Source of the DNA: Peribacillus muralis
Lineage (GTDB): Bacteria; Bacillota; Bacilli; Bacillales; DSM-1321
Length of the DNA stretch: 64,000 nucleotides
Direction: 5' to 3'
Assembly (NCBI RefSeq): GCF_001645685.2
Contig: NZ_CP017080.1
Coordinates: 3,153,051 to 3,217,050 of the forward strand
Positions 8,244 to 19,182 of the stretch are shown in pieces (the first letter of the stretch is position 1; every line of letters begins with the position of its first letter). The translations under genes were made by a program, and so were the position numbers. Under the pieces are notes generated by a model that saw only the letters and a program-made list of their open reading frames with translations, was not told where the DNA came from and did not search any database.

Positions 8244-10052
8244 CTACAACATTTTTCGCAATTTAATGATTTCCATGGCTATTTGCGCAGCGGTGACATA
8301 ATCACTTCGTCTGACTGCATCTTTTTCTTCAACTTGTTTTTCTTTTATCTTTAACAATTTTTCATATTTCAACACTTGATTTATACAATCGGTCAGCTCT
8401 TTATCGGTAACTTCCTCATTCACTGACATCATTTCTATTTCCGAAACGATCCTTCTCAAGTTTGGATCCGGTAAATAAGTTAGGAAAAAGCTTGTATCCG
8501 GTTCGTGTCCATCTTCATAGAACGCATATAAATAGGTGATGATTGCCTGATGTTCATCTACATGAAAGGACGTTTGCCCAAGTAGCTGCTGAATTTTCAA
8601 ACTCATATCCCTGCTTTTAAGCATATGGGCAATCAACTTCGTTTCAGCATTATGGTGTGCAGGCTTTAACTTATGCTCATATTGCAGGGCCATTTTCTTT
8701 TGGGCTGCAGGCTGCGGCAATGTCCCCTTCTTCCGTTCCGTAAAGAACACTTGTCGCTGCTGCTGCTCCAGCGCATCCAATGACAGGGAAAATTCAGAGG
8801 ATATTTGCCGGAGATAATGATCCCTCTCCACTGCATTGGGCAATCGCGAAATCTCCTTAAGGACTTCTTCGATATATTGAATTCGATCTCCTTCATTATT
8901 TACATTTTTCCCTCGGCGCAAATAATGCATTTTGAAAGCCATGTAGGTTAAACTGGCCCCTATTACTTCAGAAACAAAGCTTTTTTCACCGAATTCCTTT
9001 ATGTAGTCATCGGGGTCCAGGTTATCGGGCATGAGAGAGACCTTCACTGAAAAGTCATGTTCCTGTAACATATTGACTGCACGATTGGCAGCATTCAAAC
9101 CCGCAGAGTCCGAATCGTAGCAGATAAGTATCTGATCGGTATTCCTTTTTAACAGCTGGATATGCTGCTCCGTCAGGGCAGTCCCCATAGTCGCGACCGA
9201 ATTCTCCACCCCTGCACGCACAGCTGAAATGCAATCGGCAAAGCCCTCAAAGATAACGACTTGTTCTTTCTTGCGTATGTGCGGTCTTGCCAGATGAAAA
9301 TTATATAAAGTTTTACTTTTATTGAAGATTGGCGTTTCGGGACTATTCAAATATTTGGGCTCATCGTCCCCCATCGCTCTCCCTGAAAACGCAATCGTAT
9401 TTCCTTGATGATCCATAATTGGGAACATGACTCTATTTCTGAAACGGTCAAAATATGACTCGTCTTTTTCCCTGTATATAATTAGCCCTGCTTGTTCCAT
9501 ATATTCCGCTGGAAATCCTCGTTTCAAAAGAAATTTGGATACGAAGTCCCAGGAATCCAACGAATAGCCGATTTGGAACTTTTCGATCGTCTCTTCGCTA
9601 AAACCTCGTTTGAGTAAGTATTCGAGTGCTTCCTGCCCCTCATTAGTATTAACGAGGAGATGATGATAGAACTTCCGCAGCAGGTCATGGGCTTCAACCA
9701 TTTGCTGCGATCCGGCAGGCATGTTGGAACGCTTTGAATCCTTATTAACTTCAACATCCAAAGGAATATTTCCTTTTTCAGCTAAAACTTTTGCCGATTC
9801 CACAAAATTGTAGCCTTCTATGTCCATTAAAAAGGTGAAAATGTTTCCGCCTGCTCCGCATCCGAAACAGTGAAAGATCTGTTTATCCGGTGAAACGGAA
9901 AACGAGGGCGAGTTTTCACCATGGAAAGGACATAGACCAAAGTAATTGCGCCCTTGCTTCTTCAGCTGGACATACTCCCCAATTAAGTCGACGATGTCCA
10001 CAGCTTCGCGAATTTGGTTAATTTTCTCATCTTCTATGCGGCCATTTATCAT
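8244..10052 (-). CDS. dnaG: DNA primase
   Basis: DnaG makes RNA primers at the replication fork. In the 602-residue protein an N-terminal zinc ribbon (CPFHGENSPSFSV then FHCFGCGAGG, about 41-67) precedes the primase core. The TOPRIM domain begins VVIFEGFADCISA (about 265) and includes the acidic pair in LICYDSDSAG. The C-terminal helicase-interaction region is divergent, as expected. ATG 10052 follows AAGGTGG. Thirty-five bases separate it from sigA, in the same operon. Confidence 0.97.
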   Translation of the reverse strand: MINGRIEDEKINQIREAVDIVDLIGEYVQLKKQGRNYFGLCPFHGENSPSFSVSPDKQIFHCFGCGAGGNIFTFLMDIEGYNFVESAKVLAEKGNIPLDVEVNKDSKRSNMPAGSQQMVEAHDLLRKFYHHLLVNTNEGQEALEYLLKRGFSEETIEKFQIGYSLDSWDFVSKFLLKRGFPAEYMEQAGLIIYREKDESYFDRFRNRVMFPIMDHQGNTIAFSGRAMGDDEPKYLNSPETPIFNKSKTLYNFHLARPHIRKKEQVVIFEGFADCISAVRAGVENSVATMGTALTEQHIQLLKRNTDQILICYDSDSAGLNAANRAVNMLQEHDFSVKVSLMPDNLDPDDYIKEFGEKSFVSEVIGASLTYMAFKMHYLRRGKNVNNEGDRIQYIEEVLKEISRLPNAVERDHYLRQISSEFSLSLDALEQQQRQVFFTERKKGTLPQPAAQKKMALQYEHKLKPAHHNAETKLIAHMLKSRDMSLKIQQLLGQTSFHVDEHQAIITYLYAFYEDGHEPDTSFFLTYLPDPNLRRIVSEIEMMSVNEEVTDKELTDCINQVLKYEKLLKIKEKQVEEKDAVRRSDYVTAAQIAMEIIKLRKML

Positions 10053-10100
10053 TTTTCCACCTTGCCATATTGGTGATAGTTTCTAATTCGATACAGATTA

Positions 10101-10583
10101 CTAATTTCCTGCAAAGTTCGACAAAGTTTTCAAAAGTATATTTGTAAAGCACAGTCGATCTTCCTTCGTGAATGGCTTCGGCCCTTTCGTATGCTTACCC
10201 TGCCTGCGCAGCTTAGCAGACTGATAGCGCATATCCAGGAGCATGAAAATATTCTCGTCCGTGTATTCCTTTCCCCTTGGAGAAAGAACGTAAACACCTT
10301 TAGGAAGCAGGGTACCAGCCAATCCAATATCTGCAGTAACGACAATATCACCCTTTTTTACTGAGTTTACTATATAAAGATCCGCCGCTTCCTTGTCTGC
10401 ATCGACATAAACCCATTTTCCTTCAGGTTCATTCATCATGTTCTTATATGATGCAACAAAACAGACATCTATATCGTGTAATCGTGCACAATGGAGGATT
10501 TCGGATTTCACCGGGCATGCATCGGCATCGACATGTATCGTTGGTTTTTCATTCATACCTTTTAATTCTACATCTTTCTGCAT
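10101..10583 (-). CDS. yqxD: YaiI/YqxD family protein (UPF0178)
   Basis: This 160-residue protein begins with the family motif IHVDADACPVK (about 16-26) and contains VVTADIGLAGTLL and a basic C-terminal KLRRQGKHTKGPKPF. The Asp cluster suggests a PIN-like metal site, though no activity is established. ATG 10583 has AAAAGG and GGGGAG upstream. A second in-frame ATG follows at codon 10. It is the first gene of the operon that leads into dnaG and sigA. Confidence 0.88.
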   Translation of the reverse strand: MQKDVELKGMNEKPTIHVDADACPVKSEILHCARLHDIDVCFVASYKNMMNEPEGKWVYVDADKEAADLYIVNSVKKGDIVVTADIGLAGTLLPKGVYVLSPRGKEYTDENIFMLLDMRYQSAKLRRQGKHTKGPKPFTKEDRLCFTNILLKTLSNFAGN

Positions 10584-10612
10584 AATCCTTTTTCTCCCCT
10601 AAACTTTATGAA

Positions 10613-10641
10613 GATATAGTGAATTTTCAGCGTTAGTTCAA
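10613..10641 (-). promoter_or_regulatory. Candidate sigma-A promoter of yqxD-dnaG-sigA
   Basis: On minus, TTGAAC (10641-10636) and TATATC (10618-10613) are 17 bases apart, about 30 bases before yqxD. Confidence 0.55.
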
Positions 10642-10905
10642 AGTGAATACGCTAAAAGAGCTTACATTATTCTTCAAGGAATACCGCTTATTTAAGTGAA
10701 AATCCTGCTATTGCGTTGATTATACGGAACATGTCGAATTATTTTTTTGGTAAAAACCTTGACATCTCACTAACCTTTAGTTTATTCCTTATTAATTAAG
10801 TCTAAACCTTAAGATTGCTTTTTTCTCACAATTTTTTATTATAGTCTATTTGTTTGAAAGATGCCAACATTTAAATTACGTTTATGTTTTCACGCCAATC
10901 TACGG

Positions 10906-10971
10906 ATGGGCATGAAGGAATTAAGGAGGAATATATGTAATTTTATTCTATTTTTGTTGACGATTCCCTAA
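10906..10971 (+). CDS. Candidate 21-residue small membrane peptide
   Basis: This short frame would encode MGMKELRRNICNFILFLLTI plus Pro. The basic head (KELRR) and hydrophobic run (FILFLLTI) give the shape of a small membrane peptide. A second ATG at 10912 would give 19 residues. The ribosome binding site is weak (GGATGG overlaps the first codon). The strong AAGGAGG at 10923-10929 lies inside the frame and leads only to an ATG-TAA. A strong terminator follows 16 bases after the stop. No homologue is known to me, so this is a hypothesis. Confidence 0.35.
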   Translation: MGMKELRRNICNFILFLLTIP

Positions 10972-10986
10972 GACGAGCTTGGCATT

Positions 10987-11034
10987 AAAATGTGAGCTGA
11001 CACTATAAGTGTCTAGCTCACATTTTGTTTTTTC
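10987..11034. terminator. Strong stem-loop terminator, better oriented for plus
   Basis: TGTGAGCT...ACACT-ATA-AGTGT...AGCTCACA forms a long stem flanked by AAAA and TTTTGTTTTTT. The T-run is longer in the plus direction. On minus it lies about 20 bases after the ppsR stop with only TTTT behind it, so it may serve both strands. Confidence 0.8.
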
Positions 11035-11055
11035 CTGATTTATGAAAATGTATCG

Positions 11056-11877
11056 TCAACGATTTTTATTTTGGAGGATATTGATGATCAAGTTGGCTGT
11101 TTCTTCCACAGCCTTATTGGTTACATCAATGATTGGACAGTTCAGCCTTGATATGATTTTATCAAAGTATGTCAATTCCTCTTTTATGCGCTCCACATTT
11201 GCGTAAATGGCATGATCATTGAGCCCGAGTGACTTTAACCGTTCTTTGCGTATATGGTTCAGCTTTTCCGGACTGATCTTTAAACCGATGCATTTTTCAG
11301 GAGGAACCAGGAACAATTCTTCTGGAGGCTCCACCTCAGGCACTAAAGGCACATTCGCCACTTTATAGCGCTTGTGGGCTAAATATTGTGAAAGAGGCGT
11401 TTTTGAAGTACGTGAAACGCCGACAAGAACGATATCTGCACGTAAAATGCCTCGGGGATCTCGGCCATCATCATATTTCACGGCAAATTCAATTGCCTCG
11501 ACACGCTTGAAATAATCATCATCCAGCTTCCTTACAAGACCAGGTTCATTAAGCGGTCCCTTTGGCGCCCTTTCCTGTAGAATGTCCATGAGCGGTCCCA
11601 GAATGTCATAAGCAGACAGGTTTTCACGTTCGACCTGTGCTTTCATATACGCCCTTATAGCTGGCTTCACAAGAGTATAAGCAATGATCGCCCCATCTAG
11701 CTTAGCCAATGAAATCACTTCATCCACGTTTTGTTCGTCTTCAATATACGGTATTCGCTTTATGGAAAAAGCCGACCCAGCGAACTGGCTGGCAGCTGCT
11801 TTCGTAACCAGTTCAGCCGTTTCCCCCACTGAATCCGATACAACATATATAATAGAACCCTTCATATTCTCCGTCAT
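11056..11877 (-). CDS. ppsR: Pyruvate, phosphate dikinase regulatory protein (PpsR/YqfL, DUF299)
   Basis: This is a bifunctional Ser/Thr kinase and inorganic phosphate-dependent pyrophosphorylase. The family switches PEP-forming dikinases, and in B. subtilis YqfL affects CcpN activity. The 273-residue protein has the family start [29 protein letters not shown], and the P-loop-like [17 protein letters not shown] (about 151-167). It ends with [13 protein letters not shown]. It follows ccpN with a 16-base gap, the conserved ccpN-yqfL pairing. The target dikinase is not encoded here. Confidence 0.93.
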   Translation of the reverse strand: MTENMKGSIIYVVSDSVGETAELVTKAAASQFAGSAFSIKRIPYIEDEQNVDEVISLAKLDGAIIAYTLVKPAIRAYMKAQVERENLSAYDILGPLMDILQERAPKGPLNEPGLVRKLDDDYFKRVEAIEFAVKYDDGRDPRGILRADIVLVGVSRTSKTPLSQYLAHKRYKVANVPLVPEVEPPEELFLVPPEKCIGLKISPEKLNHIRKERLKSLGLNDHAIYANVERIKEELTYFDKIISRLNCPIIDVTNKAVEETANLIINILQNKNR

Positions 11878-11893
11878 CCCTTTTGCAAGCCCC

Positions 11894-12529
11894 CTAATAG
11901 CCTTCTTCAGCCAAAGCTACGAATGCTTTGGTTATATTGGTTTTTGTAATTCGTCCAATTACTTCATAGCCCTTATCGGTGTCTTTGACGACCGGTAATG
12001 AATCGATTTGTTTATCTATCAATTTTTTGGCAACATCTATCAGAAGGTCTTCTTTTGAACACATGGTAATATTGGGCATCCTGGTCATGATGATATTGAC
12101 TGGAATGGAGTTAAGCTCCTGTTTGCCAATACTCGCACGCAACAAGTCCTTTCTTGATAAGACACCGACAAGCAATGCATGTTTATCGACGACAAACATG
12201 GTCCCGACATCTTCTAAAAACATCATGACGATCGCATCATATACGGAAATGCCCTCGTCAACAACGACAGGGATCGATTGGTAATCACGTACATATAGAT
12301 GGTTCAGGCTGTCCGTCAAAAGCTGTGTGCCCGACCTGCCTGTATAAAAATACCCCACACGCGGCCTGGCATCAAGGAAACCTGCCATCGTTAAAATCGC
12401 TAGGTCTGGACGTAATGTAGCCCTTGTGAGATTCAATCTATCTGCAATATGTTCTCCTGTAATCGGTCCATTTTCTTTAACAATTTGCAAAATAGTTTCC
12501 TGACGCTTATTTAATTGGATTGTAATCAC
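11894..12529 (-). CDS. ccpN: Transcriptional repressor CcpN
   Basis: CcpN represses gluconeogenic genes (gapB, pckA) during glycolytic growth in B. subtilis. An N-terminal winged helix ([20 protein letters not shown], then [10 protein letters not shown]) is followed by [11 protein letters not shown]. Two CBS domains follow (about 75-205), with [13 protein letters not shown] and [12 protein letters not shown] 12529 gives [10 protein letters not shown], matching the known N-terminus in length; GTG 12532 is equally possible. A TATAAT lies about 75 bases upstream. It forms a unit with ppsR. Confidence 0.92.
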   Translation of the reverse strand: MITIQLNKRQETILQIVKENGPITGEHIADRLNLTRATLRPDLAILTMAGFLDARPRVGYFYTGRSGTQLLTDSLNHLYVRDYQSIPVVVDEGISVYDAIVMMFLEDVGTMFVVDKHALLVGVLSRKDLLRASIGKQELNSIPVNIIMTRMPNITMCSKEDLLIDVAKKLIDKQIDSLPVVKDTDKGYEVIGRITKTNITKAFVALAEEGY

Positions 12530-12636
12530 CACCCCACTGCGCTTCGCAGAGCAAAGTAACAAAAGTTATTCATTCAATAATTATATACTAAATTATTTAA
12601 TAAAGGCATGTTTGTCCTATTTTATCTTTTGGCAAA

Positions 12637-12670
12637 TGGAAACCCTGCTTAAAAAGGCTTCCATTTACCT
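12637..12670 (-). terminator. Terminator after glyS
   Basis: On minus, AAATGGAAGCC pairs with GGTTTCCATTT around an 11-base loop, directly after the glyS stop. The downstream T-run is short. Confidence 0.65.
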
Positions 12671-12674
12671 TTCC

Positions 12675-14744
12675 TTATGAAAGGATGATTTTATTCATCG
12701 CCGCGAAACTCGCCACCCAATCACTGATTTCCTTCATTAGCGATAATCGGTTAATACGGAGAGCTTCATCCTCTGCCATGACCATTGTATTGTCGAAGTA
12801 CGCCTCTATTTCGCTTTGCAGAGAAATAAGCAGTTCAAACCGCTCATCTTCGTTTTTGGACTCTTTATATTGCACTGCCGCATGCTGATATTTTTCATAA
12901 AGGGCCTTTTCTTGATCATTTTCAAAAACGCTTGGATCGACCGTCACTTTATCATCACATTTTACGGCAATGTTCATGACCCGGCTCAATGCCTCCATGC
13001 TTTCTTTAAAGCCTGCTTCATCCTTTCTCGTATCCAGGACGTGGGCACGCTCGACGATGGAGTGAATATAGCCGATTTCACCGAACAGAACGGCATCAAT
13101 CATATCATAGCGGATTTGCTCTTCTTGCAGAAGATGCTTGATCCTTGCTTTGAAGAACGTGAACATATCGGCTTTAACTTCCTCTATATCGCGTTTCAAG
13201 ATATTTTTTGCTTCAAGACCTTCAAGGCCAAGAGCGATTAGCTCCTCCAAAGAAATATCCCATTTCTTCTCGGCGAGAATCTGGACGATACCGCTCGCCT
13301 GCCTTCTTAACGCATATGGATCCTGGGATCCTGTCGGGATGACGCCTATAGCGAAGAATGATGCTAGCGTATCGATTTTTTCGGCTAAACTTACAACCGC
13401 TCCAATCACCGATGGCGGTACATCGTCTTCCGCATGTCTTGGCATATAGTGTTCGTTGATGGCCGCAGCCACTTCTTTGGCTTCGCCTTTTAGAAGCGCG
13501 TATTTTTCACCCATATATCCTTGCAATTCCGGGAATTCATAAACCATATGACTCACCAAATCGAACTTGGCGATTTCAGCTGCACGAAGGGCCAATCCTT
13601 TTTCTTCCCCTAAGTTCAGGACGTCCGCAAGAATGCCCGCCACTTCCTTCACTCGCTCGGTTTTCTCGGCTAACGTACCGATTTCTTCATGATAGACGAT
13701 GCTATCAAGTTTTTTCAAAGCATCTGAAATTTCTTTTTTCTGATCTTCCTTATAGAAAAATGCTGCATCGGATAACCGGGCCCGCAATACTTTTTCATTT
13801 CCTTTAGAAACCTTATCCAGGTGCTTTGCATCTCCGTTACGAACGGTTATAAAGAAAGGAAGTAACTTGCCATCTTGGTCCTTTACAGGGAAATAGCGCT
13901 GATGCTCCTTCATTGAAGTGATCAGTACCTCCGCCGGAAGCTCAAGGAACTCTTCCTCGAATTGACCAAATAGCACCGTTGGATATTCGATTAAATTATT
14001 GACTTCTTCCAGCAACGATTCGTCGACGGGGATGATCCAGCCTTTTTCCTGCTCAAGTCCTTTAATTTGATCTAAAATGACTTGCCGGCGTTTATCCGGA
14101 TCGGCCATTACAAATTGTTCCGCCAACGTTTCTTCATATTGGGCCGGTTTCTCGATGATTGCTTTTTCACCCAAGAAACGATGACCTTTCGTTTCACGTC
14201 CCGTTTGCACATCCGCGATCGAAAATGGCACGACTTCCTGGCCGAATAGCGCAATCAGCCACTTAATCGGACGGACAAAGCGCAGCTCTTGATCGGCCCA
14301 TCGCATATTTTTCGGAAACGTCATCCCGCTGATAATACCCTCCAGTTCAGATAAAAGTTGAACTGTCGGCTGTCCCTTAATGAATTTATTCACATGAGCA
14401 TATTCAACACCCTTAAGTTCCTTGAAAAAAATATCCTCGGAGGTCATTCCTTGACCCCTGACGAAGCCCAAAGCCGCTTTTGACCAGTTCCCTTCACTAT
14501 CCAAGGCGATTTTCTTAGCCGGTCCTTTAGCTTCTTCTTCGATATCCTTTTGGGATTCTTCAACATCCTTCACCAATATCGCTAATCGTCTTGGTGTTGA
14601 AAAAGCTTCAACCGTGCCGAATTGAATCGCTTTTTCCGTCAGCCATTTCTGCACTTTATCTGACAGCTGGTTCATCGACGCTGTCACGAACCGGGCCGGC
14701 AGTTCTTCCAAACCAATTTCCAATAACAAATCACGCTTGCTCAT
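12675..14744 (-). CDS. glyS: Glycyl-tRNA synthetase, beta subunit
   Basis: This is the large subunit of the alpha2beta2 bacterial glycyl-tRNA synthetase, which supplies tRNA recognition. The 689-residue protein opens with [15 protein letters not shown] and contains [32 protein letters not shown] and [11 protein letters not shown]-terminal DALR-like anticodon-binding region includes SRVMNIA. The start ATG lies inside the end of glyQ (14-base overlap), so the subunits are translationally coupled. Both genes lie behind the glycine T-box leader. Confidence 0.97.
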   Translation of the reverse strand: MSKRDLLLEIGLEELPARFVTASMNQLSDKVQKWLTEKAIQFGTVEAFSTPRRLAILVKDVEESQKDIEEEAKGPAKKIALDSEGNWSKAALGFVRGQGMTSEDIFFKELKGVEYAHVNKFIKGQPTVQLLSELEGIISGMTFPKNMRWADQELRFVRPIKWLIALFGQEVVPFSIADVQTGRETKGHRFLGEKAIIEKPAQYEETLAEQFVMADPDKRRQVILDQIKGLEQEKGWIIPVDESLLEEVNNLIEYPTVLFGQFEEEFLELPAEVLITSMKEHQRYFPVKDQDGKLLPFFITVRNGDAKHLDKVSKGNEKVLRARLSDAAFFYKEDQKKEISDALKKLDSIVYHEEIGTLAEKTERVKEVAGILADVLNLGEEKGLALRAAEIAKFDLVSHMVYEFPELQGYMGEKYALLKGEAKEVAAAINEHYMPRHAEDDVPPSVIGAVVSLAEKIDTLASFFAIGVIPTGSQDPYALRRQASGIVQILAEKKWDISLEELIALGLEGLEAKNILKRDIEEVKADMFTFFKARIKHLLQEEQIRYDMIDAVLFGEIGYIHSIVERAHVLDTRKDEAGFKESMEALSRVMNIAVKCDDKVTVDPSVFENDQEKALYEKYQHAAVQYKESKNEDERFELLISLQSEIEAYFDNTMVMAEDEALRINRLSLMKEISDWVASFAAMNKIILS

Positions 14745-15627
14745 TTGTATTTTCCCCTTTCACTTTCAGAATCGGGAAGCCTAATTTCTCGCGCTCTTCA
14801 TAGAAGGTTTTGGCAACCTTACGCGCCAGATTACGGCACCGGGCAATGTATCCGGTTCTTTCCGTCACTGAGATGGCCCCTTTTGCATCCAAAAGGTTAA
14901 ATGTATGTGAACATTTCAAAACATAATCGTAGGCTGGGTGTACAAGACCTTCTTCCATTTGGCGATGTGCTTCCTTCTCGTACATCGTAAATAGTTGGAA
15001 CAGCATATCAAGGTCCGAGGTTTCAAACGTATATTTTGAATGCTCGTATTCCGGCTGCCCAAAAATATCACGGACTGTGAATCCTTCTGTCCATTCAAGG
15101 TCAAATACGTTCTCCTTATCTTGAATGTAAGAGGCAAGACGTTCGATTCCGTATGTAATTTCAACGGAAACCGGCTTGCACTCAAGACCGCCCACTTGTT
15201 GGAAATATGTAAATTGGGTGATTTCCATTCCATCAAGCCATACTTCCCAACCTAGGCCTGCACATCCAAGTGATGGGTTTTCCCAGTTATCCTCGACGAA
15301 GCGAATGTCATGCTCAAGCGGATTGATGCCTAATGCCCGCAGTGAATCCAAATATAACTCTTGGATATTGTCAGGTGAAGGCTTCATGATCACCTGGAAT
15401 TGATGATGCTGATACAGGCGATTGGGGTTCTCGCCGTACCTGCCATCTGCCGGGCGGCGTGATGGCTCGACATAAGCAACGCTCCACGGCTCAGGGCCAA
15501 TCGCTCTCAGGAACGTATATGGGCTCATCGTGCCTGCCCCTTTCTCGACATCATAAGCATTCATTAATATACAGCCCTGTTTAGACCAATGCTTTTGTAG
15601 CGTTAAAATCATATTTTGAATATTCAT
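14731..15627 (-). CDS. glyQ: Glycyl-tRNA synthetase, alpha subunit
   Basis: The 298-residue catalytic subunit belongs to class II and forms glycyl-adenylate. Characteristic segments are [57 protein letters not shown] and [22 protein letters not shown] lies just before ATG 15627. The T-box antitermination leader directly upstream ties expression to uncharged tRNA-Gly. Confidence 0.98.
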   Translation of the reverse strand: MNIQNMILTLQKHWSKQGCILMNAYDVEKGAGTMSPYTFLRAIGPEPWSVAYVEPSRRPADGRYGENPNRLYQHHQFQVIMKPSPDNIQELYLDSLRALGINPLEHDIRFVEDNWENPSLGCAGLGWEVWLDGMEITQFTYFQQVGGLECKPVSVEITYGIERLASYIQDKENVFDLEWTEGFTVRDIFGQPEYEHSKYTFETSDLDMLFQLFTMYEKEAHRQMEEGLVHPAYDYVLKCSHTFNLLDAKGAISVTERTGYIARCRNLARKVAKTFYEEREKLGFPILKVKGENTNEQA

Positions 15628-15699
15628 CGTACACCTCCAAATTATTTAAAACGGCTCTTTGTAAATTCAGGTCCGGAGTTCATCCACAGTTTTTTGCAA

Positions 15700-15916
15700 A
15701 CAAAAAACTCCCGTCCCTATGCGATTTGCATAGGGACGAGAGTTTACCCGCGGTTCCACCCTAATTGCCGTCATTAAACGGCCTCTTTTCAAAGCAGCAT
15801 GCTCCGGAAACGCCCTTCCCTGTCATTCCATATCCCGGCTTCCACCTTCCCGGGTTCGCTTTTTATGGATAATGCCAGATACTCTTTTCCATCAACGCAC
15901 ATCTTCTATTTTAATG
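15700..15916 (-). promoter_or_regulatory. Glycine-responsive T-box leader of glyQS
   Basis: Read on minus, the conserved T-box GGGTGGAACCGCGGGT lies at about 15761-15746. It is followed by a terminator stem (CTCTCGTCCCTATGC / GCATAGGGACGGGAG) and a T-run at 15708-15703. The upstream stem I region contains AGAGTA and a GGC Gly codon (15876-15874) followed by A, the probable specifier. Uncharged tRNA-Gly would stabilise the antiterminator and allow glyQS transcription. The specifier position is inferred from sequence, not folded. Confidence 0.93.
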
Positions 15917-15922
15917 ATTAGA

Positions 15923-15951
15923 ATTCTATACAATCTATCACGGAATGTCAA
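15923..15951 (-). promoter_or_regulatory. Sigma-A promoter of the glyQS T-box transcript
   Basis: A perfect TTGACA (15951-15946) and TAGAAT (15928-15923) are 17 bases apart, placing initiation near 15916 at the start of the T-box leader. Confidence 0.8.
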
Positions 15952-15962
15952 TAGGTCAGGTC

Positions 15963-16715
15963 TTAAAACATATCTTTCATCGTATCAATCTGCTTCAGGA
16001 ACTTTTTTGATTTCAAATGAAGACCGGAATATTCCTCGTAATAAGCATCAATGATTTTCTGCAGTTCCTTTTTCGTTTCCGGCTTGACGGAAATGTTTCC
16101 GAGCCTGGATAAATCCAAGTAATAAAAGATTCGCAGCAATCTGACGGCTGCCGGTGATATTTTATAATGATAAGGATCTTTGCCTAAACAGCGGTGACAT
16201 ATGAACCCCGCTTCCCGAAGCGAGAAGGAGAATTCCCCTTCCGTTTCACCACAAACAGCACATTGATTCAGCACTGGATTAATCCCATTGACGGGCAGCA
16301 TCTTCATTTCAAATATGAATTTCAAGACCTCTGCGTCATATTCTTCGTTTATGTAATGCAAGGTTTGCGCAAGAAGCTCATACAAGTAGGGATTCGGTTT
16401 TTTATCCTCGACACTTTTATCAAGCAGTTCCACAATGTAAGAAGCATACGCAGTGGCAAATAGATCTTCCCTGATGAAGCGGAGCGAGTCGACCATCTCC
16501 CCTTGCTGAAGACTTCCGAGACCGGTAGATGTGGTTACAAGAAAATACCCGGAGCAAAAAAGCTGGGTGACGGCCGATAGCCTACTGTTAGGTTTACTGG
16601 CCCCTCTAGCCATAACGCCAATTTTTCCTAGCTCACGGGTATAAATAGTAATGATTTTGTTATTTTCTCCATATGCAGTTCGCCTTATGACAATGCCTTC
16701 ACATTTTTGGAGCAC
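15963..16715 (-). CDS. recO: DNA repair protein RecO
   Basis: RecO loads RecA on SSB-coated DNA in recombinational repair. The 250-residue protein has an N-terminal OB fold ([20 protein letters not shown]) with [16 protein letters not shown] residues ([12 protein letters not shown], about 35-46). A zinc site uses CAVCGE (about 150) and CHRC (about 173). A helical C-terminus follows. The start is GTG 16715, preceded by GGGTGGTG at 8 bases. It lies between yqzL and glyQ as in B. subtilis. Confidence 0.95.
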   Translation of the reverse strand: MLQKCEGIVIRRTAYGENNKIITIYTRELGKIGVMARGASKPNSRLSAVTQLFCSGYFLVTTSTGLGSLQQGEMVDSLRFIREDLFATAYASYIVELLDKSVEDKKPNPYLYELLAQTLHYINEEYDAEVLKFIFEMKMLPVNGINPVLNQCAVCGETEGEFSFSLREAGFICHRCLGKDPYHYKISPAAVRLLRIFYYLDLSRLGNISVKPETKKELQKIIDAYYEEYSGLHLKSKKFLKQIDTMKDMF

Positions 16716-16748
16716 ACCAAGACACCACCCACACTAGTCAAGACTAAC

Positions 16749-16892
16749 CTATGAAACGGGAAAATCAAATTCTGCTAGCTCTTCTTTCAGTACCAAGGGT
16801 CTTTCCTGTCTTTCGACTTCTATCTCCTTAAACAGCAAATAGGTGTCCACATTACCTGTTTCACTAAATAATTCCCAGGTAAATTCCAACAT
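16749..16892 (-). CDS. yqzL: Small protein YqzL
   Basis: This 47-residue protein begins MLEFTWELFSETGNVDTYLL and continues with the acidic FKEIEVERQE. It closes on EFDFPVS. Sequence and location between era and recO match the conserved Bacillus YqzL family, whose function is unknown. AAAGGTGG lies before ATG 16892. It is too short for standard long-ORF calling. Confidence 0.88.
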   Translation of the reverse strand: MLEFTWELFSETGNVDTYLLFKEIEVERQERPLVLKEELAEFDFPVS

Positions 16893-16991
16893 ATAAAGCC
16901 CACCTTTCATTTTTAACTAGCAATATGAATATCCGACCATATAATTAGCTTGACCGTTTTCCAAACTTTCATGAAGCGTAAAATTTGTTAA

Positions 16992-18315
<1,324 letters not shown>

Positions 18316-18350
18316 TCATCTTCCTTTCAAATTGAGTGCCACGCTGCCAG

Positions 18351-18728
18351 CTACAGGCCCAGCTTAGGCAAAAAAATAATCAATCCAACTATGATAGAAA
18401 ATATAGCATATATGAATACAGCTCCGGCTGCAATATCTTTTGCCTGCTTGGCCAATGGATGGAATTGATCTGTAACCAGGTCCACGACCCTTTCAATTGC
18501 TGAATTGACAAGCTCCAATGCAATCGTTCCCGCTATCGCTGCCAGTATGAAGAGCCATTCCATCCCATTCAAGGAAAAATACCAGCCAAAGAATAGGATG
18601 ATTGCCGTGAGCACAAAATGAATCTTGATATTGCGCTCCGTTCGAACTGCCTCCAAAATCCCCTGACAGGCAAAAGAGAAACTTTTAATTAAAGGATACC
18701 TTTTTTTATCCTTCTCTTGAAAGTCCAT
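18351..18728 (-). CDS. dgkA: Undecaprenol/diacylglycerol kinase family protein DgkA
   Basis: This 125-residue integral membrane kinase has three transmembrane helices. Gram-positive members phosphorylate undecaprenol to recycle the cell-wall lipid carrier. The catalytic signature is [16 protein letters not shown] (about 69-84). The N-terminal amphipathic part has [18 protein letters not shown]. The start at 18728 lies inside the end of ybeY (23-base overlap), with GGAAGA upstream. Confidence 0.93.
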   Translation of the reverse strand: MDFQEKDKKRYPLIKSFSFACQGILEAVRTERNIKIHFVLTAIILFFGWYFSLNGMEWLFILAAIAGTIALELVNSAIERVVDLVTDQFHPLAKQAKDIAAGAVFIYAIFSIIVGLIIFLPKLGL

Positions 18729-19182
18729 ATTCTTCCAAGATCTCCTTTTGTTTAGTGAACATCACCTTTTCCTCTTCTTCATTCATGTGATCGAATCCCA
18801 ATAAATGAAGGAAGCCATGAAGTGCCAAAAAACCAAGCTCACGGTCGAAGGAATGCCCATATTCTTCCGCCTGCTCTTTCGTACGCTCAATCGAAATGAT
18901 GATATCGCCTAGCATCCGCGGCATTTCCCCTCCGACAATCTCGACTTCATCTTCTCCCATTTCTTCAAGTGCAAAGGAAATGACATCCGTAGCGGCATCT
19001 TTATGACGATATTCCTTATTGATTTCACGAATTCGTTCATTGTCCACGAATGTGACGGATAATTCGGTATCCTCTTCGATTTTTTCTTTTTTTGCCGCAA
19101 ATTGCAGAATGCTTTCAACAAGTTGTTGAGCTTCCTCCGTAACTTCGTTCGTTTCATCCATTAAATCGATCGCTAAAATCAT
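18706..19182 (-). CDS. ybeY: Endoribonuclease YbeY
   Basis: YbeY is a zinc-dependent RNase in rRNA maturation and ribosome quality control. The 158-residue protein contains ATDVISFA and the zinc motif [11 protein letters not shown] (about 120-130), the family HGxLHLxGxDH. The ATG overlaps the pgpH stop (ATGA). Its neighbour era is also an rRNA-maturation factor. Confidence 0.96.
   Translation of the reverse strand: MILAIDLMDETNEVTEEAQQLVESILQFAAKKEKIEEDTELSVTFVDNERIREINKEYRHKDAATDVISFALEEMGEDEVEIVGGEMPRMLGDIIISIERTKEQAEEYGHSFDRELGFLALHGFLHLLGFDHMNEEEEKVMFTKQKEILEEYGLSREG

Larger units (their letters stand above)
10584..11055. other. 472-base intergenic region with candidate plus-strand transcript
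   Basis: Between yqxD and ppsR the left part holds the yqxD promoter. On plus there is a weak TTGCTT...TATAGT pair (10815-10845, spacing 19), a possible tiny ORF at 10906-10971 and a strong stem-loop at 10987-11034. No larger gene is visible on either strand. Confidence 0.6.

Noticed and set aside
10935-10940. ATG-TAA start-stop as a real gene
   Set aside because: It has an excellent ribosome binding site but encodes only Met. It is kept as part of the small-ORF finding, not as a CDS.
12530-12562. Longer N-terminus of ccpN
   Set aside because: The extra codons have no homology to the family. A GTG at 12529 or 12532 restores the expected length.
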